Program-made: the position numbers and the translations under genes
From: Ascaphus truei
Taxonomy: Eukaryota > Chordata > Amphibia > Anura > Ascaphidae
DNA: 64,000 nucleotides
NCBI GenBank assembly: GCA_036426205.1
Contig: CM071573.1
Span: 71,363,240-71,427,239, forward strand
Reading direction: 5' to 3'
Shown here: positions 43,391 through 55,676 of the stretch, one piece after another
Layout of the letters: every line of letters begins with the position of its first letter
Numbering within the stretch: position 1 is the first letter of the stretch
Notes under the pieces: model-generated
Seen by the model: the letters and a program-made list of their open reading frames with translations, nothing else
Told to the model about the DNA's origin: nothing
Databases searched by the model: none

Positions 43391-45503
43391 CAATGCGATT
43401 GCCGCTAGGGACAGGACAACCAGACACGCATACTACCCTTTGAGAAATATATATTAAGATATATTTATATATTTCTATATAACATTTTCCCTTCATTGAA
43501 AATTTGAGGGAACATTACTTTTTACAAAAAATGTTAGCAACATGTTATTTAAAATCTATATCATCTTATTACCAAATTCGATTTGTGATATTATGGTCAA
43601 AGACTTGAGACTACAAAACTGGGAACGCAGAAAATCACCAGACGTACCCAAGTAAAACATGCGTGGAATGCAATATCTTTGTTCCCTAAAGCTTGGTGCT
43701 GTTTTGTTTGTTTTGCAGCTGGGACACTTTGATACATTCTATAAAATTACAGTGTCACATTATTAAACAAGCTCAACTATAATAGGTGAAAAAATAGGTG
43801 TACAAGCAGCGCTTATGCAAACAACAAAAATAAAGATGACCTTTGATACAATTGTCCAAGTGGTAGTCCTGGAGCTGCCTGAGGAGATTGTTCTGGTATC
43901 TTTCACCCAGAATTGGATTCGTGGAGCAAGGCAACCTCTTCTGGCGCTGAGGCAAGGATGTAGAGGGATTTGCTTGAAACTTCTTCTATTGGACTAGAAC
44001 CTCAGGAAAAAAAGAGAAAAAGAAAAAACATGCAGGAAGCTCAACTATAATGGCGACATTATTTTCAGATAGGGGTAGGCAGTGATTCTTCCTGAGAATT
44101 TGAAACGCTGTGTTTGAGTTCACTTTTCCAATTGGACACTAAAGCATGTTTTGTGGGAATGCCCCAGAAGGCTGCAGTGCATAGAAGCTGAATATAGCTT
44201 AAAGAAATCAGCCAAGGAGATAGGTGGAGCTGCCAGGTGACGTATGATTGATGAGACCTGCAGATCATATTTAGACAGGCAGAACAAATGACCAAGGACA
44301 CCTCAGAAGACAAGGTTTCCACTTGAGAGCAATTCATGCATCTCTAACTCATGACAGTAATAAATACAAGCATTCAGAATAGTGCTGCAGGATGCTTCTC
44401 TGTTTAACTCAAAAGACTTGAGATTTTCTCAGTCCAGCCAATGTAACCGTATATCAGAATAAGCACTTCTTATAGCATATTTGTCTCAATGTTACAGGAA
44501 CACACTTAATGCATTAAGATCCAAGTCCTTCAAGGCCAACAAGTTATGCACTTATATAATTAGTTGTTATATTGATTTTTAGAGATCCCCTTTCCTCCTG
44601 ATCCCATAATTCATAGTGACGTTTTGCAGTATTTTAGAGAAAGGTGTACATCATAGTCTGGCTTGTCCGCCATTTTTACCTTGGCCTTTAAATTATGCCT
44701 AACGAAAACAGTATGTGCTATATAATCTGCATACATATTGGTCCATCTTTACTAAGATGTGCTATTCCATAAAACACATTCAGAACACACCTTATAGCCC
44801 ATTTTTATTGAAAAGCACCACTTACTAAATATGGGATATTAAGTTTCCTGAAGAATGATGGTCTAAATCTTTAATTTCAACATATCATAATTTAGGAAAT
44901 AAAGGTTACAGATCACACACAAATGTTTTAAAAGGTCAGTCACAGGTGGCAAGTTTACAAATTAAAAATAAATAAAAATGTCAACAACTTACTAGTGTGA
45001 TATATTTCCTTAGCACATGTTAATAATCCCTTAAGTACCATTTCTCCTTGTATTTCTTACTTGTGTTTTGTAAAAAATAAAAAAAAATAAACGTTTTCTT
45101 TTTCTCCGGGTCCATTGAATTCAAGCATATAAGCTACTCCTATTTATCTGTCTAACTTCATAAATACAGTAATAGTTTTTGTTTAGTATGGAAAATATAA
45201 TAGCTTAAAAAGTTATCATACTTACACTTCCCTGATCACTATTTTTTTTTAAAGGTGTCAAACAACTACATTTAACCTATTAAACATGCAACTGTCCTTA
45301 CATCACTTTTCTATTGTTTTTGGTGTATAGAAATATAAAAGGGCAACAATTTTCATAAGAAATAAGTGTTTTCCTCAATAATTCAAACCATGTTTTATTG
45401 TTTCTAAGGCGAAATAACAACAGTATCCAACATGTATAAGTACTTTGTATTCCTGTGGCTTTATTTAAAGTGGCAATCCATTCACTTAAAAAAAAAAAAA
45501 ATA
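43391..45503. other. No gene recognised
   Basis: AT-rich. Open frames of up to 90 codons have no recognisable domains. Confidence 0.4.
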
Positions 45504-45843
45504 GGTTTGAAGCAGCGGATCTCCGGAGCTGAACCCCGTTAATTTCAGCTCCGGGGACCCCCTGCTTCCGGAGATACTTACTTCCGTAGGGAGTTCCAGT
45601 AGCTGCTAAGCTTGGTTAGCAGAGATCACATTATTGCTGCTTTTCAAAGCTCCCGCACTTTGTGGGCCAATAGGAAGCCGTGATGTCACCCAGTGCGGCT
45701 TCCTATTGGCCCGTGTGACGCGGGGGCTTTAAACTTTGCAGAGATGCCGGCATCCCCTTCGGAAGTCTGTATCTCGGGAAGCAGAGTGTCCCTGGAGCTG
45801 AAAGAAATGGGGATCTTCTCCGAAGACCTCCTGCATTAGACCT
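45504..45843. repeat. Snap-back palindromic repeat
   Basis: Contains an inner palindrome (TCTCCGGAGCTGAACCCC ... GGGACCCCCTGC, 45518-45566). A larger inverted pair sits at the two ends (GCTTCCGGAGATAC near 45563, and GTATCTCGGGAAGC near 45769). The same TCTCCGGAGC words occur at 30.27-30.83 kb. Non-coding. Confidence 0.6.
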
Positions 45844-46640
45844 ATGTAAACAAAATAATAATAAAAAAAAGCAGCGCACAAATTCCTCCTTTATGGATTT
45901 CTGACTTAAAACCAGATTGTTGGCGTGGCCCCGATTCACTTATTCAAGAATAACATTGCATTACAGTTGATACACGACCCATCTGTATTATTTTGTGTAT
46001 TCCGTTCCAAAAGAATTTGGAGCCACCATGATTATACAGTTTGCATACCCAAGTCCGGTATTTTTTATAAAAGCAGAATCCATGTATTATCACAGAAATC
46101 AGGTTGCACTTCTCCGATTTTTGTTTTATTTATTTATTTTATGCCAATAGACAATTGTTATCAATTCTGCATGATTATTAAAGTCCACTGCACTACTGAT
46201 AGAAAAGGCTTTAAGCAAAACTCTTAAAATAAAAATAAAACTGTGAAAAAAACAATAAAAGCACAGTGTCGGAGTTTGTTGTGGTGACGCTCTTAAAATG
46301 CAATGCCGGAAGGATCATACAGTACTTGGGTGGCAAGAAGCGCGATTACAAGATAATGTGAAATTGAAGTTGTACTGTATATTTTTCGAGTATAGTGGCT
46401 GTGATGTAGTTGGGCCCAGGAAAGGAAGAACTAGTAAATATAGGTGAAATTAGGGATATCATCCACCACACATTTTTGAGGTAAGTGATGTCACTTGTGA
46501 AGCTTTCCACCCAAAGCTTTACGCCCATATTTGCTAGGCAGGGCTACACTTAAAGGTATCTTCTCAATTTGAATGGGCAATAAGGTGTCCTTTATAGCAC
46601 TGCTTACTACATTTGGGCTTTACACTGGGATTCACTAAGG
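45844..46640. other. No gene recognised
   Basis: AT-rich. The open frame 45925-46227 lacks motifs. Confidence 0.4.
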
Positions 46641-47224
46641 GCGATGCGGGATGCAGGGCCACAGACAGATTTCCCGGGGCCCAGGGCTAGAGTTACGACT
46701 AGGGCCACCCCCCCCCCATGTCGGCGGTCTTGTGAGGCCCCCCCCCCCCTACATTTCACACCTCATGAGTCCCCTCTATTTCCCCCCTCTTGCCATGAAA
46801 TTCTCTCCCGTCTCACTCCCTCTTCCTCACTCACACCCTCTCCATCAATTACCCCACTTTCACTCAATCCCTTCCCCCCTACATTTCACACCTCACGAGT
46901 CCCCTCTATTTCCCCCCTCTTCTCATGTATCTCTCTCCCCTCTGTCTCACTCCCTCTCTTCCTCACTCACACCCTCTTCATCAATTACCCCACTTTCACT
47001 CAATCCCTCCCCCCCTGCATTTATTTTTCTCCCCTCCGTCTCACTCTTACTCCCTCTTTTCTTCACTCACTGCGGAACTCCCTCACTCTGTCCGACACCG
47101 TGCTGCTGGCGCGCACCGGCCCTCCCTCTCATGCCGTGCGCGCCGGATGCTTTGCTCGGCTTGCTTCCGGCGCGTCAACGTTTGAGGCCCGGCGCACGCC
47201 AGCAGCACGGCCTTGGACAGAGTG
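46641..47224. repeat. CT-rich tandem repeat and GC-rich hairpin
   Basis: 46749-47075 contains about 2.5 copies of a roughly 130-bp CT-rich unit (CTACATTTCACACCTCA ... CCACTTTCACTCAATCCCT). 47084-47121 and 47188-47224 form a hairpin (CACTCTGTCC...GTGCTGCTGGCGCGC against GCGCACGCCAGCAGCACGG). The overlapping frames of 86-223 codons are low-complexity readings. Confidence 0.7.
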
Positions 47225-47681
47225 TGTATCAATCTCCCACTTATTGCTGTACTGCAACTACAATTAAGTACTCATTATACTTAAGTACATTTACAATTTA
47301 CAAGTTCAAACAGGAGTTTTAACCGTTATTATTTTAGACAAAGTTATAGTGAATAAAATAAAAAAAAGTGAAGTTATCAAACATTGAAACAGATTTGGGG
47401 AACATGGGCTGGATGTGGGTGGACTTAGGTGGTTTTTGTTTAATAGTCTTGTTTTTTTAGATACTGTAAAATTCCTTATTAATTCTTCTTGTTTCACCGG
47501 CACAAATAAAACATCTCCCAAGTTGGATTCTTTCTGTATTTGGCCAAGGAAGCCTGCCTGAGCAAATTAGAGGTTTCCCTGAAAATTGTGATGTAGTAAA
47601 ATACGGTTTGAAGGCATACTCGGGGAGAGTCTGTTTTATTTGACTCTGTAATACATGATACATGCAGATAACTTTTTAGAT
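47225..47681. other. No gene recognised
   Basis: AT-rich spacer without recognisable repeats. Confidence 0.4.
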
Positions 47682-47856
47682 CAGGGGTGGGAAACTCCAG
47701 TCCTCAAGGGCCACCAACAGGTAAGGTTCTCAGGATACCCCTGCTTCAGCACAGATGGCTCAATCAGTGGCTCAGTCAAAGACTGTGTTTGTATGTAATG
47801 TCAAGACTGTACTTGACCTGTTGTTGGCCCTTGAGGACTGGAGCTGCCCACCCCTG
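47682..47856. mobile_element. Palindromic hAT-like MITE
   Basis: CAGGGGTGGGAAACTCCAGT to GAGCTGCCCACCCCTG. Flanks TTTTAGAT and CTTTAGTT agree at 6 of 8 positions. The right half has an internal deletion. Confidence 0.75.
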
Positions 47857-50590
47857 CTTTAGTTGCTTAGTGTCCCCCCCAAAAAAATATTTTGACTGTG
47901 GTAGGCTTCAACTAAATTTACCAACTACATAAATGATGACCTTATAATAATATACGTATTGTATTGTAAACTTCTAGCCAAAATGAAATGAGGTTATACA
48001 CTGACAGAAGTAACAAGCGAGTGAATGCTACAGACTGGCCAGTAAAGTTTGATGAGCAGTACTCCTTGTCCTGTGTTTGTCACGTTATGTGATTTCTGCT
48101 GACAGGGCAGCACATGAATATCTGTCAGCCTTCTCATATTGTTTAATAGAGCAAAGTGCTCTTAGGTTCACAATATGAGTCATATTACTGAACCAACACA
48201 AAATAAGACATGTATGAGTTTTGAAACAGCCGAAAAACGTTGTGTTCTTCGTTGGTCATGATGGCATCTAATGTCATGGTATAATTTGCCGGTATTGTTG
48301 AAGTAAAGTTAACATTCAATACCTACACATTATTTTTTATATATGTCATTAAAGTATACAAGGTTTAAAAACAAAAATAATCACTGTTTTCTCAGAAGCA
48401 ACACAATTACAAGAATCATGTACCCCAGGGGAGCGAAAACTTTTGCTGCTGCGCCCCCCTGCCTTTCCTCCTCTGGTGCTCACGCCCCCCCCCCCTTACC
48501 TTGAGGCGGTGTAATTTGACGCGTGTTACGTCACGTCACGTGACCCGCAGCGTCATTTGACGCGTGTGAGGTCACATGACCCCGTTGACGCCGCGTTGCC
48601 ATGGACACGAGCCCTGACGCTGGCAGAGTGGAGATAAGTTTAGAGTTGCAGAGGTCTCACGCGATCCCCCCGGCATTTAATTTAAATGCCTTGGGGAGGA
48701 GCGCGGGGCCTCTGCAACAGCGACCCCCCCCCCCCCCCCCCGCCCAGAAAAATCTCCCCCCCCCCACATTTTGCGTACCCCATGGTGTACCCAATAAAAA
48801 AATAATTGTTTTATGTACAGTTATATCATGTAACAGTTGTCAAGTATTATTTATTTAATCAGGTTGCCGCTGCAAGGACTATCAATACATTCTATGTGCT
48901 TGGTGCCAACTGAATGTATAAAAGAGGTAATCAGACCCGGTTACCAGCAACATATTGCAAAACAATTAGATAGTGGCTCTCCTAGGCCCAGATCCACAAA
49001 GCTCCATCATTGACTTAATGAGGCGTTAACCCAAGTTGCTTATATACCTCCCCAAACACCCCTTTAAACAACACATGGAGAGCTGTGCACAAAAAGGAGC
49101 ACCCCTGAGATACCTTGAAAATAGGCTAATTTAAGTCATTTAAATATATGTTGCATATCCATATAATCATCATCATCATCATCATCATATCTTCTCTCTC
49201 TCGCTTGGTCTGGATGGGAGTAATACCACCTTTAGATAAGAGATACTTAATGCGAGACATGTTATTTCAAGATGATGTGAGCCATGTGGTTAGGCCTATG
49301 TTAATGACCGGTTTCCATATAATTAGCTTTGTGGATGGGCATTAACCTTGAGGAAAATAATGTCCGTTAATCATTTTTTTATAATGTCCCGTTAACAGCA
49401 GAGAATTAATGGACCTTTCTGGATCTTGACCCTAGATGTAAAAAAGAACATTATTTCATTCTAAATCTCATTTGCTACCAGTTTTATCACATAAGTTCCT
49501 TAGGTTAAAATATTATGAATTCTTCTTCAAACATTTGTCAAGTTTTCTTAAAGCCTGACTCCGTGACTGAGTAACACAAACTGTTGAACTTCAGTTCTAG
49601 GTTAGTAAGTTTCTTTTGAGGTCACAGTGTGACAAAGTTCTCCTATCTCAGCAGTCCTAGTTAGTGATATCTGTGTCTTATACTTATACAAACTGTTTTT
49701 GCTTCGTTTTATTGCTGCTGGTGTCTGCTGCATCTCCCGACCGTCTATTCCACAATCCAATTACCTTCTGTCTGGAGTAATACTTTATCTGACCCAACCA
49801 TGCTAAAGAGAACTTGTTACTCTTAACACACAATCTCAGCAGTGAAATGTCATTTTCTGTGGGGTCCTGCTCCTTGATGCGTCTGCTTCACACCGTGGAT
49901 CCCATTAAGGGTTTTTGATTTTGCAGGTGGATCGCAGCCTTTACCCCTTTTGCTGCTTTATGGACCAATAATCCACTTCATGGCTAAGTGGCTATATTAA
50001 ATGATTTGCTGATACCCAATGGTTTGTTGAAAGTCCTTCTGGGCCTCCGGACTTCGCCCTGATGTTGTTGATTGTAGAAAAGGTTAGAACTGCCCCCAGG
50101 AAGAAATTAACATGCTGCACTGTACATTGATAAAAGTTTAGCCCTTCAAAGCTTTTTGTTCTCTAGTTTAAAGATAATGTAATTGAACGAGAGGGCCCAG
50201 CCGCACATAACCGGACCAGATATTACAATTTCTGTAGAGAGCAGAACTTAAAATTGAGCGTCTAAAATGTTGAAAGGGTGTATTTATATTCTTTATTGCA
50301 TTATGTTGCAGCATGTTAATGTCCAGTGTGTGATTCCCAACATAAAATGCTACTTTTGACATACTTTGGTTTAAAAACATTCATGCACATATAAAACACA
50401 TTGAATCATGCATACAACAGAATTAGCGATCCACGTAAAAAGAGGTAACATCGAAATATTTGCTTTTAAGGAATGTACCAATAATTTGGCGTCATGTTCT
50501 TTTCAAATTAAATATAATGCTGATTTAACTTCAAGTTTAAGGAAAAGAAGGGTGGACATATTGATGTCCCTTAAAGACAGCTGGTGATGG
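47857..50590. other. No gene; scattered repeat pieces
   Basis: 48425-48790 is GC-rich with long C runs and CACGTGAC/GTCACATGAC words, probably an unclassified repeat. 49040-49155 matches the AAATGACTCACACC family. 49167-49189 is an (ATC)n run. From about 49200 to 50590 is AT-rich sequence downstream of the SLC29A3 stop. A TTTATT (AATAAA on the minus strand) lies at about 50293. Confidence 0.4.
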
Positions 50591-50595
50591 TTCTT

Positions 50596-50601
50596 TTTAT
50601 T
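50596..50601 (-). promoter_or_regulatory. Possible AATAAA polyadenylation signal of SLC29A3
   Basis: AATAAA on the minus strand, about 35 nt after the stop codon. Very close for a main site; another lies near 50293. No transcript evidence. Confidence 0.3.
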
Positions 50602-50634
50602 GGTATGATTGGCTGCCCTTCTGACTTCCAGTGT

Positions 50635-51289
50635 TCATATTAGGTGAACAACAAGTGCAGAGAAAGCTGATCCCACAGCTAAACCTAAACTCAAAAAGAA
50701 GGACATCATTACTGCCGCGCCCTCTGCCAACTCCTTGGGAACGACCTTGGGGCCATATACCATTGACAGTGTTCCGAGATAACCATTGCTTAAACCAAGG
50801 AGTGCGATGAAAATGGCTGGATAGGCATCACTCTGAAAAAGCACTTTGTCTATGTGTTTCCGAGGTTGATAATTAGAGAATATGAACAGAGGGATAAATA
50901 AAGTCCTGAGCATAACCAGTGCAGGCAGTAATTTGCTGTTTGGTCCAGGGCTCTGAATCCATGCAGTGATTTGCCGCCCGCTCCAGTCGGCAAAATTATA
51001 TACGAGGAAGCAAGTTAAGGGAGTGAAGTATTTATTGGTCCAGACACTGCCAGTGCTTTTGTCAACAGACTCTATGCTGGCAGATATAGTTGGGAAGATG
51101 ATGATGCTGATAAAGAAGGTATAAAATAAGCAGGCACCCAGTACTGCAATCTTTCTGAGGATGGGACGTATGGGTGGAGAGTTCCTGTTCCTTGGAATGG
51201 TCTTGGGAAGAGCGTTGGACACATCTTCTTGGGAGGAACTTTCAGGTGAAGAATTTGGAGGTCTTTCATCACAGATCCTCATATAATAC
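50635..51289 (-). CDS. SLC29A3 terminal coding exon (ENT3)
   Basis: Equilibrative nucleoside transporter 3 carries nucleosides and nucleobases across lysosomal/late endosomal (and mitochondrial) membranes, coupled to protons. This exon starts after the acceptor TTTCTTCTAG. The first base completes an Arg codon from the upstream exon, giving SRYYMRICDE. About 45 residues of hydrophilic cytosolic loop (PESSSQEDVSNALPKT) precede TM7. Then come ENT hallmarks: FLVYNFADWSGRQITAWIQ, PGPNSKLLPALVMLRT, NYQPRKH, FQSDAYPAI, LLGLSNGYLGTLSMVYGPK and the C-terminal LVVHLI stop. Five transmembrane segments (7-11) fit a complete C-terminal half. No frame damage is seen, so the gene is likely active. Confidence in ENT3 over other ENT paralogues is high. 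Confidence 0.95.
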
Positions 51290-51479
51290 CTAGAAGAAAT
51301 GCATAATACTTAAAAGTATGTACATCTGTTACCTACAATTGTGGTTTGGAACATAGCATCGCATATATGACTGGGTGAGTATTATGCACTTTGCAGACTG
51401 AAACCATATCAGTTATTGCCTATCTAGTAAAGAAGGCAGAAAATGTTTAGCTATATACAAGTGAAAGGAGAACAATTAA

Positions 51480-52745
51480 AAGGTGGAGTAGTAATAATAT
51501 AGACTGACAAGGAGGGTCATGTTTAAGGAGTCAAAGGTATAGCAGACAACCTTGAATAATTTTGGCACAGTCCTGACAGTAGACGACGAAGAGGAGGGGC
51601 CACAGTTAGGTACAAGAATATAAACATGACATCTGTTTACAGAGGAGAAGGTCCTAATGGAACCTTCAAAACTGAAAGTGGACAAATCAATGGGGCCTGA
51701 GATGATGCATCCAAGAATAAGAAAAGAGCTTAGGGGGTGCTGGCAACACCATTAGCATTCAACCAGTCACTATTAACAGGTATAGTTTCATCTCACTGAA
51801 GAAGAGCAAATGTGGTCTAACATCAGAAAAGTGGAAGTAGGGGAGAGGCTGGTAATTACAGGCCAGTGACCCGGTCATCAGTAGTAGGAAAATTAATGGA
51901 AGCATTGCTGAAAGATATAATTAACTGGGGGAGATCATGTGAAACAAATCAAATTGTTTTTTAGGACTGGGTGAGCAAGATAATAGATCATGGTGGAACA
52001 GTAGATGCAGCTTACCTAGATTTTAGTAAGGCCTTTGACACTGATGCACATAGAAGACTGATCAACAAGTTGCAATGTTTTGGATTGGAGTCTATGGGGG
52101 TTTTAGTAGATAAAACATTGGTTGAAAGTTAGGCACTATAATCTCAACCATATGGAGACCTGGGAGACGTTATTAAGGGTGAACAAAAAGTAGGCGGGCA
52201 ATGTAACAAAGCAGTAGTGATGTCATTGGTAAGACCTCAGCTGGAGTACTACCGGTATGTGTAGTTCTGGACACCACATCTCTTGTAGGACATACAGTAC
52301 ATGGATGACAGATTAGGTAAATATGAGCTATTAAAAAGGTGCATTATCTCCATCATAAAATGTATCAGGTAAGACTAAAGGGCCTTAATATGTACAGCTC
52401 AGAGGAGAGAAGGGAGGGGGAGATATGATAGAAACGTTGAAATATATAATGGCTCCCAACAAGGTACAGGAGGGAAGCATATTTCAGAGAAAGAGAAGTG
52501 TTAGACTAATTACTGTTTGCACTGACCACGGCCATTCGTACACCGAAATCCTTAATCTCAGCTGCCAGGGTAGTCTCTCATACAGCCAAGGGGTTTTACC
52601 CACAGCCACATTGTGAAATCTTTCATCAGTTAAAAGGGTACAAAAGATGTTAGATAACCAAGTGCTTCCACTTTATGGCAACCCCTAATATGCTGGGTGT
52701 CTTTACGGAGGGCTAGACATTTGACGTGGGAAACTGTGTAATATT
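51480..52745 (+). pseudogene. CR1/L2-like LINE relic in the intron
   Basis: Frame-shifting translation gives SLKKSKCGLTSEKWK-like, NYRPVTRSSVVGKLME-like, and AYLDFSKAFDT-like residues (52005-52040), the catalytic-region motif of LINE RTs. Further on come a VRPQLEYYR-like segment (52230-52260) and the conserved 3' region near 52430-52560. It is antisense to SLC29A3 and inactive. Confidence 0.65.
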
Positions 52746-53275
52746 GGGTTAGAGTGAATTATTCATTTGTCACTACAGTTAAACACGGTATCAATTATAA
52801 TTTGTTCTAAATAACACTTCCCTTTTTCTGCAGTCTAGTAGTACTAAAATGAAGTGTCTGTAGGAAATGTAACCTGTGCCTGAAACTCACAGTTTCACTC
52901 TGTGGTTTTCTGTTTTTTTAGGACAGGCATTTTATTTCTGCAGCTATAGCTAAAATCTGTGAGGCCGTTTTCTGTGCCCTTTCTTCTATTTTTATGTGCA
53001 AAGAGATAAAAGGAGCTGCTCCAGGAAAACATGCAGAGTTATCCCTTTTTCCCTTTAGAGCCGCTACCTCACTGTAAGAGCCCTATTCAATACACTCCCA
53101 GCCGGATTCACACTGTATTTGCACCAACAACAAAAAAACAGCAAAAAGGGTCAAATTCCTAATACAATAAATGGTGGCAAAATACCCAAAGCAGACCCAA
53201 TAAGGAAAAACAATGCTTTTTTCGGCTGACTGGAAAATTATTAATTGAAAGGGATCGTCTTCGCAAAAGTATTTA

Positions 53276-54897
53276 CAGCTGAACCCTGTTATAGCGCGAC
53301 CCGTTATAACGCGTATTTGGTTATAACGCGGTTTTCACGTACACACACTGCACACACTCTCACTGCACACTGCACACACTCCCAGCACTCACTGCACACT
53401 GTACACTGCACACACTGTACACTGCATACACTCTACACGCACACACTCTACACTGCACACACTCTACACTGCACACACTCTACACTGCACACACTCTACA
53501 CTGCACACACTCTACACTGCACACACTCTACACTGCACACACTCTACACTGCACACTGCTCACAGCACACTGCTCACATCACACTGCTCACAGCACACTG
53601 CACACACTCCCAGCACTCACTGCACACACTCTCACTGCACCACTGCACACACTCTCACTGCACCACTGCACACACTCTCACTGCACACACTCTCACTGCA
53701 CACTGCACACACCACTGCACACACTCCCAGCACTCACTGCACACACACTCACTGCACATACACTCACTGGACACACACTCACTGCACACACACTCACTGC
53801 ACACACTCTCACTGCACACACTCACTGCACCACTGCCCACACTCTCACTGCCCACACTCTCACTGCACACACTCTCACTGCACACACTCTCACTGCACAC
53901 ACTCCCAGCACTCACTCTCACTGCACACACCACACACCACACTGCACACACTCCCAGCACTCACTGCATACTGCACATACTCTCACTGCACACACTCTCA
54001 CTGCACACACTCTCACTGCACACACTCTCACTGCACACACTCTCACTGCACACACTCTCACTGCACACACTCTCACTGCACACACTCCCAGCACACTTCT
54101 CACAGCACACACTCTCACTGCACACTGCTCACAGCACACACTCTCACTGCAAACTGCTCACAGCACACAGCACTCACAGCACACTCTCACTGCACACTGC
54201 TCACAGCACACAGCACTCACAGCACACTCTCACAGCACACAGCACTCACAGCACACTCTCACTGCACACAGCACTCACAGCACACTCTCACAGCACACAG
54301 CACTCACAGCACACTCTCAGCACACAGCTCTCACAGCACACTCTCACAGCACACAGCTCTCACAGCACACAGCACTCACAGCACACAGCACTCACAGCAC
54401 ACTCTCAGCACACAGCTCTCACAGCACACAGCTCTCAGAGCACACAGCTCTCACAGCACACTCTCACAGCACTCACAGCACACTACACCACACCTCCCAC
54501 TCCCCCTCCCTACCTTTGGTGTTGGCTGCTGAGATCGGAGCAGAGTGGAATAAGGAAGGAGGGGGGGAGTTGTCGGGAGGAGGGGGGGTGAGTGAGGAGC
54601 AGGTTGGGACTCGGAGGGCCGCGTGGGCTATGCCGCGGAGGGCCGGTAGGTGTGGGGTCCTGGGGGGAGGAAATGGATGCCGGTGGTGGGAGGTAAGGAG
54701 CAGGTTGCGGCTGGACTCGCCGTTGCTAGGGGACGTGTAGGGCTTCCGGCCACCTCTTCCTTCCTTCCGTCCTCACTCCCTCCCTCCCGATCAGGCGCGC
54801 GGCGGGCATTTTTTAATTTTTTAATTAGCGTGACAGCGGTTCTACCGCGGTCGGATCGGGTGGCCCCCGAGGACCGCGCTATAACGGGGTTTAGCTG
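53276..54897. mobile_element. pogo/Tigger-like element with TA target site
   Basis: Ends CAGCTGAACCCTGTTATAGC and the complement of CGCGCTATAACGGGGTTTAG are inverted repeats of about 24 bp, flanked by TA on both sides (53274-53275 and 54898-54899). This fits the Tc1/mariner-pogo superfamily. There is no transposase. The interior is occupied by a minisatellite (53341-54485) and a GC-rich tail (54500-54880). Confidence 0.75.
53341..54485. repeat. 1.1-kb CACTGCACACTCT minisatellite
   Basis: Irregular tandem arrays of 12-16-bp words (ACACTGCACACACTCT, CTCACTGCACACA, CACAGCACACAGCACT). The long open frame through it (448 codons, His/Thr/Leu-rich) reads repeats and has no start context; it is rejected as a gene. 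Confidence 0.95.
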
Positions 54898-54971
54898 TAT
54901 TTACTTTACATTTGGGGAGAAAGATAGGGAGAGCTATTTTGGTATAGTCCCAAATGCGCTCTCATATATAA

Positions 54972-55326
54972 TGTAGAGGTATATGTACCAAGTTAGCCGA
55001 GCTTAATAATCAAAAACGAACAGACAATACCGTTCTGTGGCTAACGAAATGCTTTTATTTGTGCGAGCTGTATCTGTAAGGCTATGTCTATACATACTGC
55101 GCTATATGAATGCACACACAGCTGTCTCTTACACATACATATGTACAATGTTATTCTATCCCTATATACCAATAGGAACTACATAGTATCCACACACACT
55201 AATAGTAATGCAACACCCTCTTACATTTCTACACCTACCCACACCATTGATATACACTCCCACTCCACACACACACCTTTTGTAAAGCACTGTATACACT
55301 GTGGGTGCTTTATAAATTTATATTTA

Positions 55327-55379
<53 letters not shown>

Positions 55380-55616
55380 CACTAACATTCAGTGACCATT
55401 AAACACCTTAAGTCATAAATCGCATACTGCACAGGGGGGAGGGATAGGCTTCAGTCACAGATACATTCCAAGATGCACTGTTTAAGTAAAACCCTTTCTT
55501 GCTTTATCCCTTGTAACACCGCCGGAAGAAGAGATCAGTGTATCTCGAAAGCTTGCACAAATAAAAAGCATTTTGTTAGCCACAGAACGGTATAGTCTAT
55601 TCATTTTTGATTATTA
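54972..55616. mobile_element. Penelope-like inverted pair (family A), spaced
   Basis: Left arm 54972-55072 is in reverse orientation (TACCGTTCTGTGGCTAACGA). Right arm 55500-55616 is forward (CGCCGGAAGAAGAGATCAGT, TATCTCGAAAGCTTGCAC, TTAGCCACAGAACGG). Between them are host-like sequence and a (CA)n run (55324-55378). The right arm keeps a GAGAT/ATCTC stem and GAAA. Confidence 0.5.
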
Positions 55617-55621
55617 AGCTC

Positions 55622-55676
<55 letters not shown>

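Noticed and set aside
46644..47322. Two overlapping frames of 207 and 223 codons
   Set aside because: Pro/Ser/Leu/His-rich readings of CT-rich tandem repeats plus a hairpin; both frames are open for the same compositional reason.
53245..54591. 448-codon plus-strand open frame, His/Thr/Leu-rich
   Set aside because: It reads straight through the CACTGCACACTCT minisatellite. Composition is dictated by the repeat and the opposite strand is also open.
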